Shown here one piece after another: positions 53,759 through 62,456 of a stretch of DNA of 64,000 nt. The position numbers and the translations under genes are program-made. Below the pieces are notes generated by a model, which ran no database searches, was not told the DNA's origin, and saw only the letters and a program-made list of their open reading frames with translations. The stretch spans positions 124,001 to 188,000 of the forward strand of contig NZ_NETS01000011.1 in NCBI RefSeq assembly GCF_002150035.1. The letters run 5' to 3'. This DNA is from Leptospira venezuelensis (GTDB lineage: Bacteria; Spirochaetota; Leptospiria; Leptospirales; Leptospiraceae). Position 1 is the stretch's first letter. Every line of letters begins with the position of its first letter.

Positions 53759-54094
53759 ATGAAAGTATACTCAGCCGACAGAGTGCCGAACTCAGCAGAT
53801 TATAATTTGTACGTAACCGAAGGGAGCGCAAAGACTAGGCTCAGTTTATTCGAGCCTGATCTTCCTGGGTACTTAGAATTAGCTGAAAATGATAAAGTTC
53901 TAAAGTCTTTGGCATATACAGTTCTTCTAAACTACACCCAGGATAGGGAATTTGCTCTTAGGAATACAAATCGATTCCTGAATTTTCTAAGTGATATTGT
54001 TCATCGTGATTCTTGGTTCTTTTTAGCCAATCGAGTTGAACAGTTTATTAAGGATGTAGAGAATTTCGGAGTCGAAATTTCCTACGACTTTTGA
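53759..54094 (+). CDS. Protein of unknown function
   Basis: A 111-residue soluble protein starting MKVYSADRVPNSADYNLYVT. The N-terminal third is beta-like; the rest is helical, with NYTQDREFALRNTNRFLNFL and WFFLANRVEQFIKDVENFG. No signal peptide or known motif is seen. The frame is open further upstream, but GAGGAG at 53744-53749 fixes the ATG at 53759. It lies between the sensor phosphatase and slyD, apparently with its own promoter. Confidence 0.72.
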   Translation: MKVYSADRVPNSADYNLYVTEGSAKTRLSLFEPDLPGYLELAENDKVLKSLAYTVLLNYTQDREFALRNTNRFLNFLSDIVHRDSWFFLANRVEQFIKDVENFGVEISYDF

Positions 54095-54207
54095 CTTAGT
54101 CTCAAAAATCTGATTGTCCTAGGATCTTCCAAGAATATACTAACTTAAATCACGTGCCGGAACTTCCCTCCCTTACCCGTCAAGGGCCTTCCCGGTTGGA
54201 GCAATAA

Positions 54208-54678
54208 ATGAACCCTAGAGTAGTGACTTTTCACTATAAATTAACAGATAAAGAAGGAAACGAAATCGATTCTTCTCAAGGAAGCCACCCTCTTTCTTAT
54301 CTGGAAGGAACCGGGCAGATCATTGCCGGTCTTGAAGACGAAATTAAAAGTATGATTGCTGGAGACAAAAAAGTAATCTCCGTAAATGCAGATAAGGCTT
54401 ATGGCCAAAAAAATCCTGAATTAGTTTTTGATGTGCCTAAAAGCCAATTCCCTGAAGGGGAAGAATTAAGTGTTGGAATGATGTTCCAGACTGACGAGCC
54501 GGATACTGTTTATACGATTACCGATATCAAGGGAGAATCAGTGATTGTAGACGGAAACCATCCTTTAGCGGGAGTAGATCTGATTTTTGATGTTCAAATC
54601 GTTAATATCAGAATAGCAACCGACGAGGAAGTGAGTCATGGACATGTTCATGGTGAGGGGGGACATCACCACCACTAA
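54208..54678 (+). CDS. slyD: SlyD-type FKBP peptidyl-prolyl isomerase
   Basis: A proline isomerase and chaperone of 156 residues. The FKBP domain shows VVTFHYKLTDKEGNEIDSSQ and GTGQIIAGLEDEIKSMIAGD. The inserted flap domain (about 70-125; KKVISVNADKAYGQKNPELV) gives chaperone activity. The histidine-rich end (SHGHVHGEGGHHHH) binds nickel or other metals in relatives. It stops nine bases before the helicase gene and is probably the first gene of that unit. Confidence 0.92.
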   Translation: MNPRVVTFHYKLTDKEGNEIDSSQGSHPLSYLEGTGQIIAGLEDEIKSMIAGDKKVISVNADKAYGQKNPELVFDVPKSQFPEGEELSVGMMFQTDEPDTVYTITDIKGESVIVDGNHPLAGVDLIFDVQIVNIRIATDEEVSHGHVHGEGGHHHH

Positions 54679-54686
54679 TCTCACTA

Positions 54687-56675
54687 ATGGCGTCCTTAGA
54701 GTCACTTAACGAAAAACAAAAGGAAGCTATCGAGACCCTAAACGGCCCGGTTTTAGTAATCGCCGGTGCCGGAACGGGGAAAACAAAAACGATCGTCCAC
54801 AGACTTTCTAATCTAGTCGAATCTGGCATCCCTGCCGAAAACATCCTACTTCTAACATTTACCAGAAAAGCTTCCAAAGAAATGCTCTCAAGAGCCGTTT
54901 CCCTCTTGGACAAACGTTGCGCCCGAGTTCATGGAGGAACATTTCACTCTTTCGGCAGCCATATTCTCAGAAAATATGCACCTGTGCTTGGATTCTCTTC
55001 TCAATTTTCTGTTTTAGATGAATCAGATACTTCTGATATATTTCAACTTTTAAGAACAGAAGGAGAATATGCAAAGCAGAAGTCCAGGTTCCCTTCCAAT
55101 GATACATTAATTTCTCTACATTCATCTATTATCAATCGAGGAAAATCTTTAGAAGAATTACTTGAAGCAGAATATCCAAAGTTTTTGGACCAAGAATCTG
55201 CTATTCGTAAAATTTTCCAAGAGTATGCAGAGTATAAGAAGCGGAGATCCTTATTAGATTATGATGATCTGCTGACCTATACAAGAGACCTTCTAAACAA
55301 AAATGAGACCGTCCGTAAAAAAGTCTCAGAACAATATAAATACATCATGGTGGACGAGTTCCAGGATACAAATCAGATCCAAGCTCATATCGCTTGCCTG
55401 CTCGCTTTAGACCATGAAAATATTTTAGTCGTTGGAGACGATGCACAGAGTGTATACTCCTTCCGAGGGGCCGATGTAAACGGAATATTCAATTTTCCGA
55501 AACTATTTCCTAAAACCAAAACGATTTATCTAGAAAGAAATTATAGAAGTACTCCATCTATCTTAAATTTAGCAAACGTAGTTCTGGCTAATTTCAGGGA
55601 AAAATACGAAAAGTATTTATATACGAAAAATGATGACTTCCAAAAACCTGCATTGATTGGTTTTGCCGATGAATTAGAAGAGGCAGAAGGAATCGCCGAC
55701 CTGATCTTAGAAAGGAGAGAAGACGGAGTTCCCTTAAAGGACATCGCGGTTCTTTTTAGATCTGGATGGAATTCAAATCAGTTAGAATTAGTATTGTCTC
55801 AGAGAAATATCCCTTTTTTAAAATTTGGAGGCAAAAAATTCGTAGAAAGTGCGCATGCAAAGGACTATCTTTCTCTTCTAAAAATTAAGGAGAATAAAAC
55901 AGATTCGGTCTCCTGGTTGAGAGTATTGCTACTTCTTCCTGGAATTGGAGCCGCAAAAGCAAGATCCATTTTGACTGATCTCGAAAGATCCGGTGGAAAT
56001 CTGGAAAGGATCGTTTCAGAATCCAAAGGTTCTACTGCTTCCCACTTAAAAGATTTAAATCATCTAATTAACGATTCTGAAAAAGACTTAAAAAAACTTT
56101 TAGGAAACTTCATAGACTACTATTCTCCGCTACTTGAAAAGAAGTATGATGATTTTAAAAGAAGATTAGAAGATCTGAATGCGTTTTTGACTCTTTCCCA
56201 AAAATATGAAACATTACACGAATTTTTAGTCGATATGAGTTTAGAAGGTCCTAACAGAAGCCTAGATAAAATTTCTCCGGAGGAAGAAGACGAAAGATTA
56301 GTTCTATCTACGGTTCATTCTTCCAAAGGATTAGAATTTGATACTGTTATTCTATTAAATGTATCTGAAGGTTCTTTTCCTTCCGGAAGAGGAGAAAAGA
56401 ACATAGAGGAAGAAAGAAGATTATTCTATGTGGGAGTTACAAGAGCAAAAAAGAAATTGGTGCTCACCTACCCTCAAATTTCCCAGCAGAAAAATTCTCA
56501 ATACTTTAATCGGGTTTCCAGATTCATAGAAGAGATCAGGGAACCTGAAAAAGTATTAGATAAAAGTTTTATTAATAAAAAGGAAGAAGCTTCCAATCCT
56601 TCTTCTTCCCAAAACATTCAAAGCCAGAATGATTCAGATGCCAGAAAGAGAATTAGAGAGTTTTTCGGTTCCTGA
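54687..56675 (+). CDS. UvrD/Rep/PcrA-type DNA helicase
   Basis: A 662-residue superfamily 1A helicase. Motifs in order: VIAGAGTGKTKTIVHR (Walker A), LLTFTRKASKEM, MVDEFQDTN (Walker B), VVGDDAQSVYSFRGAD, YRSTPSILNLA, LSTVHSSKGLEFDTVI and LFYVGVTRAKKKL. Such enzymes act in excision repair, mismatch repair and clearing of replication blocks. Whether it should be named uvrD, rep or pcrA cannot be decided from motifs. Its end overlaps the next gene by 47 bases. Confidence 0.94.
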   Translation: MASLESLNEKQKEAIETLNGPVLVIAGAGTGKTKTIVHRLSNLVESGIPAENILLLTFTRKASKEMLSRAVSLLDKRCARVHGGTFHSFGSHILRKYAPVLGFSSQFSVLDESDTSDIFQLLRTEGEYAKQKSRFPSNDTLISLHSSIINRGKSLEELLEAEYPKFLDQESAIRKIFQEYAEYKKRRSLLDYDDLLTYTRDLLNKNETVRKKVSEQYKYIMVDEFQDTNQIQAHIACLLALDHENILVVGDDAQSVYSFRGADVNGIFNFPKLFPKTKTIYLERNYRSTPSILNLANVVLANFREKYEKYLYTKNDDFQKPALIGFADELEEAEGIADLILERREDGVPLKDIAVLFRSGWNSNQLELVLSQRNIPFLKFGGKKFVESAHAKDYLSLLKIKENKTDSVSWLRVLLLLPGIGAAKARSILTDLERSGGNLERIVSESKGSTASHLKDLNHLINDSEKDLKKLLGNFIDYYSPLLEKKYDDFKRRLEDLNAFLTLSQKYETLHEFLVDMSLEGPNRSLDKISPEEEDERLVLSTVHSSKGLEFDTVILLNVSEGSFPSGRGEKNIEEERRLFYVGVTRAKKKLVLTYPQISQQKNSQYFNRVSRFIEEIREPEKVLDKSFINKKEEASNPSSSQNIQSQNDSDARKRIREFFGS

Positions 56676-57432
56676 GCCTATTCTAGATAGAAACTGGGAA
56701 GAATATCTGGTTTCTATTTGGGATACTTTAAAGATTAGATCTAGGCGTTTTAAAGAAAGCCAAGTCCGATCCGTGGAGCTCAAATTCTATCCTTACAGAA
56801 ATGGAAATCATTCTATTTCCTTTTATAATGGGGTTCTATCTGCAAAGTTTCACACATCCTTAACCGAGGCAAGAGAAGAGATCATCTTCTCCTTTATTTC
56901 GTTACTCATTTCTAAATTGTTAGGACTAAAACCAAAGCAGGTATGGAAAGAAGAAGTTGCAGAATTCCTAAATTCACTTCCAGAATCGAGAACGGCAAAT
57001 TCTAAAAAATTAAAAGAAACCGGTGTCACTTACGATTTAAAGGTAATTTTGGAAGAAATATCTTCTTTCTATTTTCCTAAAATGGATACAAAACTACTAT
57101 CCATCGGCTGGGCGGATCGCCTCGGAAAGAGGAGATTGGGTAGTTACGAAAAACGGAATATGAATATACGTATAAGCCCTATACTCGACCATAATGAAGT
57201 CCCACTTTACGTTCTGGAACATGTGGTTCATCACGAAATTCTACATCATATTCTCCCAACCAGGATCAAAAACGGCCATAACTCGATCCATAGCCCTGAA
57301 TTCAAACGTAAGGAAAAAGAATACGTTAGATACAGAGAGGCAATAAATTGGTTGAAAATGGAATATCCTAAGTTTCTAATAAAACACCAAAGAGAAATCG
57401 GCCATAGGCTTAGATCAGAATTTTACGGATAA
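56629..57432 (+). CDS. SprT-like metalloprotease
   Basis: A 267-residue protein whose C-terminal half has VVHHEILHHILP (HExxH, near residue 204) and HSPEFKRKEKEYVRY, the usual SprT-like pattern with the third zinc histidine in HSPEF. The N-terminal half is unrecognised. SprT-type proteases cut proteins fixed to DNA in eukaryotes, while their bacterial role is not clear. It starts inside the helicase gene (ATG 56629 or 56638; no obvious ribosome-binding site), so translation is probably coupled to it, which fits a DNA-linked role. Confidence 0.8.
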   Translation: MIQMPERELESFSVPEPILDRNWEEYLVSIWDTLKIRSRRFKESQVRSVELKFYPYRNGNHSISFYNGVLSAKFHTSLTEAREEIIFSFISLLISKLLGLKPKQVWKEEVAEFLNSLPESRTANSKKLKETGVTYDLKVILEEISSFYFPKMDTKLLSIGWADRLGKRRLGSYEKRNMNIRISPILDHNEVPLYVLEHVVHHEILHHILPTRIKNGHNSIHSPEFKRKEKEYVRYREAINWLKMEYPKFLIKHQREIGHRLRSEFYG

Positions 57433-57437
57433 ACTTT

Positions 57438-57623
57438 ATGCATCCGAACCATTTCGAAACAGTATATATTCGCAAAAATATTATAGAAGAAGAACTTTCC
57501 AAACTTCTAAAAGAATTCTCCGGGTTAAATTATAAGTCTATGTCTGATTATGACAAAGGTGTCTTTGATGGATATACCCAAGCAGTTACAGAAGTATTAA
57601 GGAAAGTGCAAAACAAAAGATAA
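57438..57623 (+). CDS. Small protein of unknown function
   Basis: A 61-residue protein (MHPNHFETVYIRKNIIEEEL...) with a helical body, DYDKGVFDGYTQAVTEVLRK, and no signal peptide. It begins five bases after the SprT-like gene, so it is likely the last gene of the slyD-helicase-SprT unit. Nothing in it reveals a role. Confidence 0.6.
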   Translation: MHPNHFETVYIRKNIIEEELSKLLKEFSGLNYKSMSDYDKGVFDGYTQAVTEVLRKVQNKR

Positions 57624-57768
57624 TACAGATCCGCATTCTCAAAATCTTTGGATAATTAATTTGGATTTTGGATCTTTTGCTTATTACTAAATCCAAGGAG
57701 TTCATTGCTTTTTGTCATTTCCCTTAAATAATGATTTCCTTTTCTAGGATCTGTTTTATAGATCGGAT

Positions 57769-58491
57769 ATGCCTTTCGCAAAGAAAGTATTCGCGATTCT
57801 ATTTTTTCTTTTCTGCACAACCGGAATGCTCCATTCTTCCCCCTACGTTTATAATGATTTTTCTGGATGGTCAGAAGTAAATCCTCTCACTCCCGATTAC
57901 TCCAGATACTCACCCAGATTTTATAACCAGATTAGTACTCCAATAACTGGTGGTGAATCAAAGGATTTGCAAAAAGAACGGGAAAGAGTGGAACTACGTC
58001 GTTCTCTTTTAGACTGGCACCAAGGTTTAGGTCTTTTGACCTGGGGTTTTTGGTTAGCCACGAACATAGTCGGAGAACAAGCACTCTCTAATCTTAAAAG
58101 AGAATATGAACCCTACGCAAATTATTTACTCATCTCTGACCCTCAAAAGAATTTACCTTTATATACAGCACTCATGAAATCTTCTCCTTGGGATTCAGAA
58201 TCTTCAGGTAGTTCTCATGCGGCACTTGCAGGGACAACTTTTACTCTTTATGCAATTACTGCTGGTCTCGCTTTCTTCTCCCCTTCTAAAAGTTTAGAAA
58301 GAGAACCGGGACTTAACACAATATTCACGCATAAAGCGATGATATGGATCCATTTACCAGCTATGCTGGCGCTTCCATTTATAGGAGAAAGGATTTCTAA
58401 AGAAGGCCCAAGTGCAGCAAATGAAATGAGAGCAGTCGGCTGGGCGGGTTTCAGTGCATTTAGTGTTTCTATCGCAGTTTTTTATTTTTAA
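57769..58491 (+). CDS. Membrane protein with b561-like histidine pattern
   Basis: A 240-residue protein with an N-terminal signal (residues 1-23), a polar stretch to about 75 and four hydrophobic helices. Histidines sit at the helix ends: His84 (DWHQGLGLLTWGFWL), His150 (SSHAALAGTTFTLYAITAGL), His188 and His195 (FTHKAMIWIHLPAMLALPF). Four such histidines suit binding of two b-type haems, as in cytochrome b561. Its partner YceI starts 11 bases downstream, and yceI pairs with a b561 gene (yceJ) in E. coli. The haem role is an inference. Confidence 0.65.
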   Translation: MPFAKKVFAILFFLFCTTGMLHSSPYVYNDFSGWSEVNPLTPDYSRYSPRFYNQISTPITGGESKDLQKERERVELRRSLLDWHQGLGLLTWGFWLATNIVGEQALSNLKREYEPYANYLLISDPQKNLPLYTALMKSSPWDSESSGSSHAALAGTTFTLYAITAGLAFFSPSKSLEREPGLNTIFTHKAMIWIHLPAMLALPFIGERISKEGPSAANEMRAVGWAGFSAFSVSIAVFYF

Positions 58492-58502
58492 GGAGTAGCT
58501 AC

Positions 58503-59048
58503 GTGTCTCATATTTTTCGTTTTTTAATCTTGTTATTATTAAGTGTTTCTTCGGTTTTTTCGGAAGAATTAAAACTACAAGAATCCAATATCAATTTTAT
58601 TGCCATCCACCCATTTAAAACAGTGAATGGAAAATGTTTCGGAACTACAGTCAGTCCAATGACATTGACGCTGGGTCAAAACGGTTTACAAATACCAAAA
58701 CTCATAAAAATTGAGATCCCAATTTCACAAATAAAATCTGGGGATGAGAACAGAGACGAACATATTATAGAATCTCTGGGCTATCCTACAATAACCAATA
58801 TTAGTTTTATAAGCACCTCCATTACTGCAAAAGATAATGAATGGACAATTTCAGGAAACTTGACTGTAAAAGGAAAAACGAAAACAGTTAAATCCGTGGC
58901 GACTATTCAAAAAGAAGGACAAGAAACCATTCTTTCCGGAAAATTCCAAGTTTTAATGAGTGATTTTGATGTGGAAAGACCAAGTCTATTATTTGCGACC
59001 GCAAAGGACGAGGTAAGTATAGAATATAAATTTATAGTCCGGCCTTAA
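58503..59048 (+). CDS. YceI-family periplasmic protein
   Basis: A 181-residue exported protein with a signal peptide (about 1-20, VSSVFSEE) and a YceI lipocalin-like barrel that binds isoprenoid or quinone-type lipids in relatives. Family segments: NINFIAIHPFKTVNGKCFG, IEIPISQIKSGDENRDEHI, the loop YPTITNISF, then ISGNLTVKGKTKTV and FQVLMSDFDVERPSLLF. The GTG start has AGGAG eight bases upstream. It follows the b561-like gene and is probably co-transcribed. Confidence 0.85.
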   Translation: MSHIFRFLILLLLSVSSVFSEELKLQESNINFIAIHPFKTVNGKCFGTTVSPMTLTLGQNGLQIPKLIKIEIPISQIKSGDENRDEHIIESLGYPTITNISFISTSITAKDNEWTISGNLTVKGKTKTVKSVATIQKEGQETILSGKFQVLMSDFDVERPSLLFATAKDEVSIEYKFIVRP

Positions 59049-59116
59049 AAATCTGAGTTAACTATAAATGATCGATCCCGGGCTTCAGGAGCGAAGCGAC
59101 TATTCTAAAACCTTAA

Positions 59117-60307
59117 TTATCTTTTTCCAAGGAGTTCTCGGATTCCGTCTTCTAATCCATCTACACTCAGAAAAAACATTGGAAATACTTTTTTGATTTC
59201 GTAGATGGTAGGAGCATCCCAATATCTTTTTGGTTCAGGATTCATCCAGATTGTGTCAGCAAAATGAGATTTGATCCTTTTAAAGCTGTCTAGTCCAGAT
59301 TCAGGATGTTCCGGGAGTTTGGATTCTTGTCTGAATCTGGAATGATAAAATCCGTAAGCAGGATCTAAAAGTTCATAAGGAGCCATATATGCGTCTCCTA
59401 CAATGATTAACTTGGTATCATCCTTGTGCTTTCTAAAAAGATTTTTTAAGGGTATTGGATATCTAAGATCTCCCTTGGGATATACAGAATCATAAATAGA
59501 GTTATGAAAATAATAATGTCCGAATTCCTTAAAATGATTCATTTGGTGAGCAGCAGAAAATAGTTTACTCACCCTTTCCGCATAAGGAGTCATACTCCCA
59601 CCTGTATCCATTAAAAGTAATACTTTAATCCCATTCTTTCGAGTACGATCAAATACAAGTTCAGGATCTCCCGCGTTTTTGCAAGTGGCGTCTACTGTTT
59701 TAGGAAGATGGAATTCCGGGATACCTTCCTTTCTTAGATTCCTAAGTTTTTTAAGCGCTATCTTAATCTGTCGAACATCTAACTGTTCGTCTGTTCTATA
59801 ATCCTTATACTTTCTTTCCATCGCTTGGAAGATCGCGGATTTTCCCCCACCTTCTCCACCAATTCGGACTCCTCCCGGATTTACTCCAGAATGACCAAAA
59901 GGAGAACTGCCACCTGTGCCGATCCATTTGTTCCCACCGTGATGTTCCCCTTTTTGGTTTTGTAACCTGTCCAAGAACTCTTTCCAAAGTTCTTCTGGTG
60001 AGATCATGCCTGGGGGAAGTTTATTCGGATTTTCGAATATTGTAGAAAGCCAATCCATCATTTCCTTGCGGAAAGATTCTTTGAGCACTCCTCTTTCTCC
60101 GAATAGCTCGGTAAATACAAGATCGAATGCGTCGTAATATTTAACATCTTTAACTAAGCAAAGCCTGGAAATTCTATAAAATTCATTTAAAGTTAGGAAT
60201 GTTTTGTCTTTTGTAAGTGCATCAGTTGCTTTCAAAAAATCCAAAAGTTCCACAGTGGAGATTGGAACCCCAGATGACTTCAGCCTGTAGAAAAAGGGAA
60301 AAAACAA
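59117..60307 (-). CDS. VWA-domain CoxE-like protein
   Basis: A 396-residue cytoplasmic protein: N-terminal helical domain (about 1-120), glycine-rich hinge (125-155), then a von Willebrand A domain (about 225-396). The MIDAS motif reads DTGGS (234-238) in place of DxSxS, so the first serine is replaced by glycine. CoxE-type VWA proteins usually work with a MoxR ATPase in metal-centre assembly or chaperone tasks. The moxR gene lies five bases upstream, and tldD/pmbA precede it in the same unit. Confidence 0.85.
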   Translation of the reverse strand: MFFPFFYRLKSSGVPISTVELLDFLKATDALTKDKTFLTLNEFYRISRLCLVKDVKYYDAFDLVFTELFGERGVLKESFRKEMMDWLSTIFENPNKLPPGMISPEELWKEFLDRLQNQKGEHHGGNKWIGTGGSSPFGHSGVNPGGVRIGGEGGGKSAIFQAMERKYKDYRTDEQLDVRQIKIALKKLRNLRKEGIPEFHLPKTVDATCKNAGDPELVFDRTRKNGIKVLLLMDTGGSMTPYAERVSKLFSAAHQMNHFKEFGHYYFHNSIYDSVYPKGDLRYPIPLKNLFRKHKDDTKLIIVGDAYMAPYELLDPAYGFYHSRFRQESKLPEHPESGLDSFKRIKSHFADTIWMNPEPKRYWDAPTIYEIKKVFPMFFLSVDGLEDGIRELLGKR

Positions 60308-60312
60308 ATTTT

Positions 60313-61122
60313 TTATCTGAACAATTTCAGATCCTCTTCATTTTTCACAAGTGCACCTATATAAGGGATTTTAGCATCCTCGGTGAGTTTAGCTCCCATA
60401 TGGATTAGAATTTGGATCCAATCCAGTAGTTCGCTAGTGCCCGGCTTTTTTTTCATATCATCCATGGTTCGGATCACATAGAAAGACTCGAGTGCTCTTT
60501 TCAAAAGTGAAGATTCAATCTTAGGAAAATGAGAAGATACAATGTCCGCCATAAATGCCGGTTCAGGAAAATCTATATAATGAAAAATACATCTTCTTAA
60601 AAATGCAGCAGGAAGTTCTTTTTCGTTATTGGACGTAATTAAAGTCAAAGGCCTATTGATTGCTTTTATCTTACGGCCAGTTTCTTGGATCACAAATTCC
60701 ATTCGATCTAACTCTAAAAGTAGATCATTCGGAAATTCTATATCCGCCTTGTCGATCTCATCTATTAATACTACAGAAGGTTCCGTAGCAGAAAATGCTT
60801 CTCCAAGAGCGCCCAATCGGATATAATTTTCGATATTACGGACCTTCTCCTTATCTTCCGTAAATCTGGAATCGTTTAGCCTGGAAACAGCATCATAAAA
60901 ATATAAACCTTCCTTTGCAAGAGAGGTGGACTTTACGTGCCATGAATATAATTTCTTCTTGGTTTTGAAGGAAAGATAATCTGCTAAAAGTGATTTTCCA
61001 GTACCTGGTTCCCCCTTAAGCAGCAAAGGTCTTGCTGTAATCTCAGCAACTTGGACTGCTTCTTCTAATTCTTTGGAGAGTAAGTATGTTTCGGGCTTAT
61101 TTCTTTCTTCCGACATGATCAA
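60313..61122 (-). CDS. MoxR-family AAA+ ATPase
   Basis: A 269-residue ATPase with Walker A LLKGEPGTGKSLLADYL, Walker B VVLIDEIDKADIEFPNDLLL, sensor 1 LITSNNEKELPAAFLRR and a C-terminal lid. MoxR proteins act as chaperones that insert cofactors or remodel partner proteins together with a VWA protein. The start overlaps the pmbA stop by four bases, and the VWA gene starts five bases after its end, so the three are translated together. Confidence 0.9.
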   Translation of the reverse strand: MIMSEERNKPETYLLSKELEEAVQVAEITARPLLLKGEPGTGKSLLADYLSFKTKKKLYSWHVKSTSLAKEGLYFYDAVSRLNDSRFTEDKEKVRNIENYIRLGALGEAFSATEPSVVLIDEIDKADIEFPNDLLLELDRMEFVIQETGRKIKAINRPLTLITSNNEKELPAAFLRRCIFHYIDFPEPAFMADIVSSHFPKIESSLLKRALESFYVIRTMDDMKKKPGTSELLDWIQILIHMGAKLTEDAKIPYIGALVKNEEDLKLFR

Positions 61123-62456
61123 CCTGCTACGTGAATTTCTGAGATCAAAATATCAGGGACCTTGATAGAAGAATAACTGTCAGAATATTCGTTGGAAATA
61201 CCTTGGATCTTATGGAGTAGATCGAAATAGTTCGTATTCATAGTAATACGATCCACTGCATGTTCCGGCTTTCCATTTTTATAATAAATCCCTTGGACCC
61301 CAATGGAAATTTCTCCGGAAACTGCACTACAACCTGCTCCACCTTCCAACTTAGTCACAAAAATACAATGAGTGTCTGATGATAATAATTCGTCTTTGGT
61401 TTTAGTACCAAGTGGAACTATCATATTAGAAAAAGAAGTACCAGCTCTTCCTGAATAAGAACGAACCCCATGGCCAGTCGGCAATACATTGTCCTTTTTG
61501 GCGGATTCTAAATTGTAAAGATAGGATTTAAGAACTCCATTCTCTAATACCTTGGTGCGTGCAGATGTAGGAATTCCTTCAGCGTCTACTAAGCGGGAAC
61601 CTGGATAATCGGGAGTATGCGCTTCACAATAAATACTTAATATAGGAGAAGCAACCTCGTTCCCCATTTTTCCAACTAAACGAGAAGAACCTTTTTGGAC
61701 CGCATCCGCAAAATAGGGAGATGAGAACATGCCAAATATTTGAGGACTGATACGATTTCCTAAAACGATCGTATACACCCCGCTCGGCAGAGGTTTGGCT
61801 CCTAAAAGTTCTGTTCCTCTGTAAGCTGCTTCCTTAGCAATATAAGATGGGTCAAATTGGGAAATATCTCTGCCTGATCGGTAATAACTTCCCATTTTCT
61901 TAATATCACCGTCAGCTACGACAAGACCTGTACCTAGATAGGCAACATTGGATTCTTTTTTAACAAATACACCTTTTGAATTTGCGATTAAACTCTGGGT
62001 GGAACTTTTTCCCACACCCACATGAGGAACATTCTCGACTCTTTTATCGGATTCCCAGGAAGCTTGATCCAAAGCAAGACCTAGCTCTCTCATCCATGCA
62101 AAATCCAATTTGTCCAAAGCAGGATTATAATGTTTTAAATCCACTTCTGCTAATGGTTTTGGCTCAGGAAGTTCCATGTCCAAAGGATCTGTGATCTCTG
62201 TTTGGTCCATTGCATCTCTTACCATTTGAGAAAGAGCTTCTTTACTAAAACGTTCGCTATAAGAATATCCAGGACGAGAATTGTTCAGAACTCGAATACC
62301 TACTCCTCTAGAGCGAGAAGTTTCTGTGGAAACAATCCTTCCTTTAAATACTTCGATCCCAATATCTTCAGAGTCAGTGGCAATCAGATCGAAAGAATCG
62401 ATCCCATAACGTTTTCCTTCTTCTAATACGAATCCGGCAGCTTGCTCCAAATCCAT
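61119..62456 (-). CDS. pmbA: PmbA/TldE-family subunit of the TldD/E protease
   Basis: A 445-residue partner of TldD. It has the family fold (GIDSFDLIATDSEDIGIEVF; TSRSRGVGIRVLNNSRPGYS; EGIPTSARTKVLENGVLKSY; GGAGCSAVSGEISIGVQGIY) but lacks the HExxxH zinc site, as expected for the non-catalytic subunit. In E. coli the TldD/TldE pair completes processing of microcin B17 and degrades CcdA. Its ATG overlaps the tldD stop by one base. Confidence 0.93.
   Translation of the reverse strand: MDLEQAAGFVLEEGKRYGIDSFDLIATDSEDIGIEVFKGRIVSTETSRSRGVGIRVLNNSRPGYSYSERFSKEALSQMVRDAMDQTEITDPLDMELPEPKPLAEVDLKHYNPALDKLDFAWMRELGLALDQASWESDKRVENVPHVGVGKSSTQSLIANSKGVFVKKESNVAYLGTGLVVADGDIKKMGSYYRSGRDISQFDPSYIAKEAAYRGTELLGAKPLPSGVYTIVLGNRISPQIFGMFSSPYFADAVQKGSSRLVGKMGNEVASPILSIYCEAHTPDYPGSRLVDAEGIPTSARTKVLENGVLKSYLYNLESAKKDNVLPTGHGVRSYSGRAGTSFSNMIVPLGTKTKDELLSSDTHCIFVTKLEGGAGCSAVSGEISIGVQGIYYKNGKPEHAVDRITMNTNYFDLLHKIQGISNEYSDSYSSIKVPDILISEIHVAG

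Noticed and set aside
59080..59110. Small hairpin GCTTC/GAAGC after yceI
   Set aside because: A stem of only five pairs with no T tract is too weak to call a terminator.
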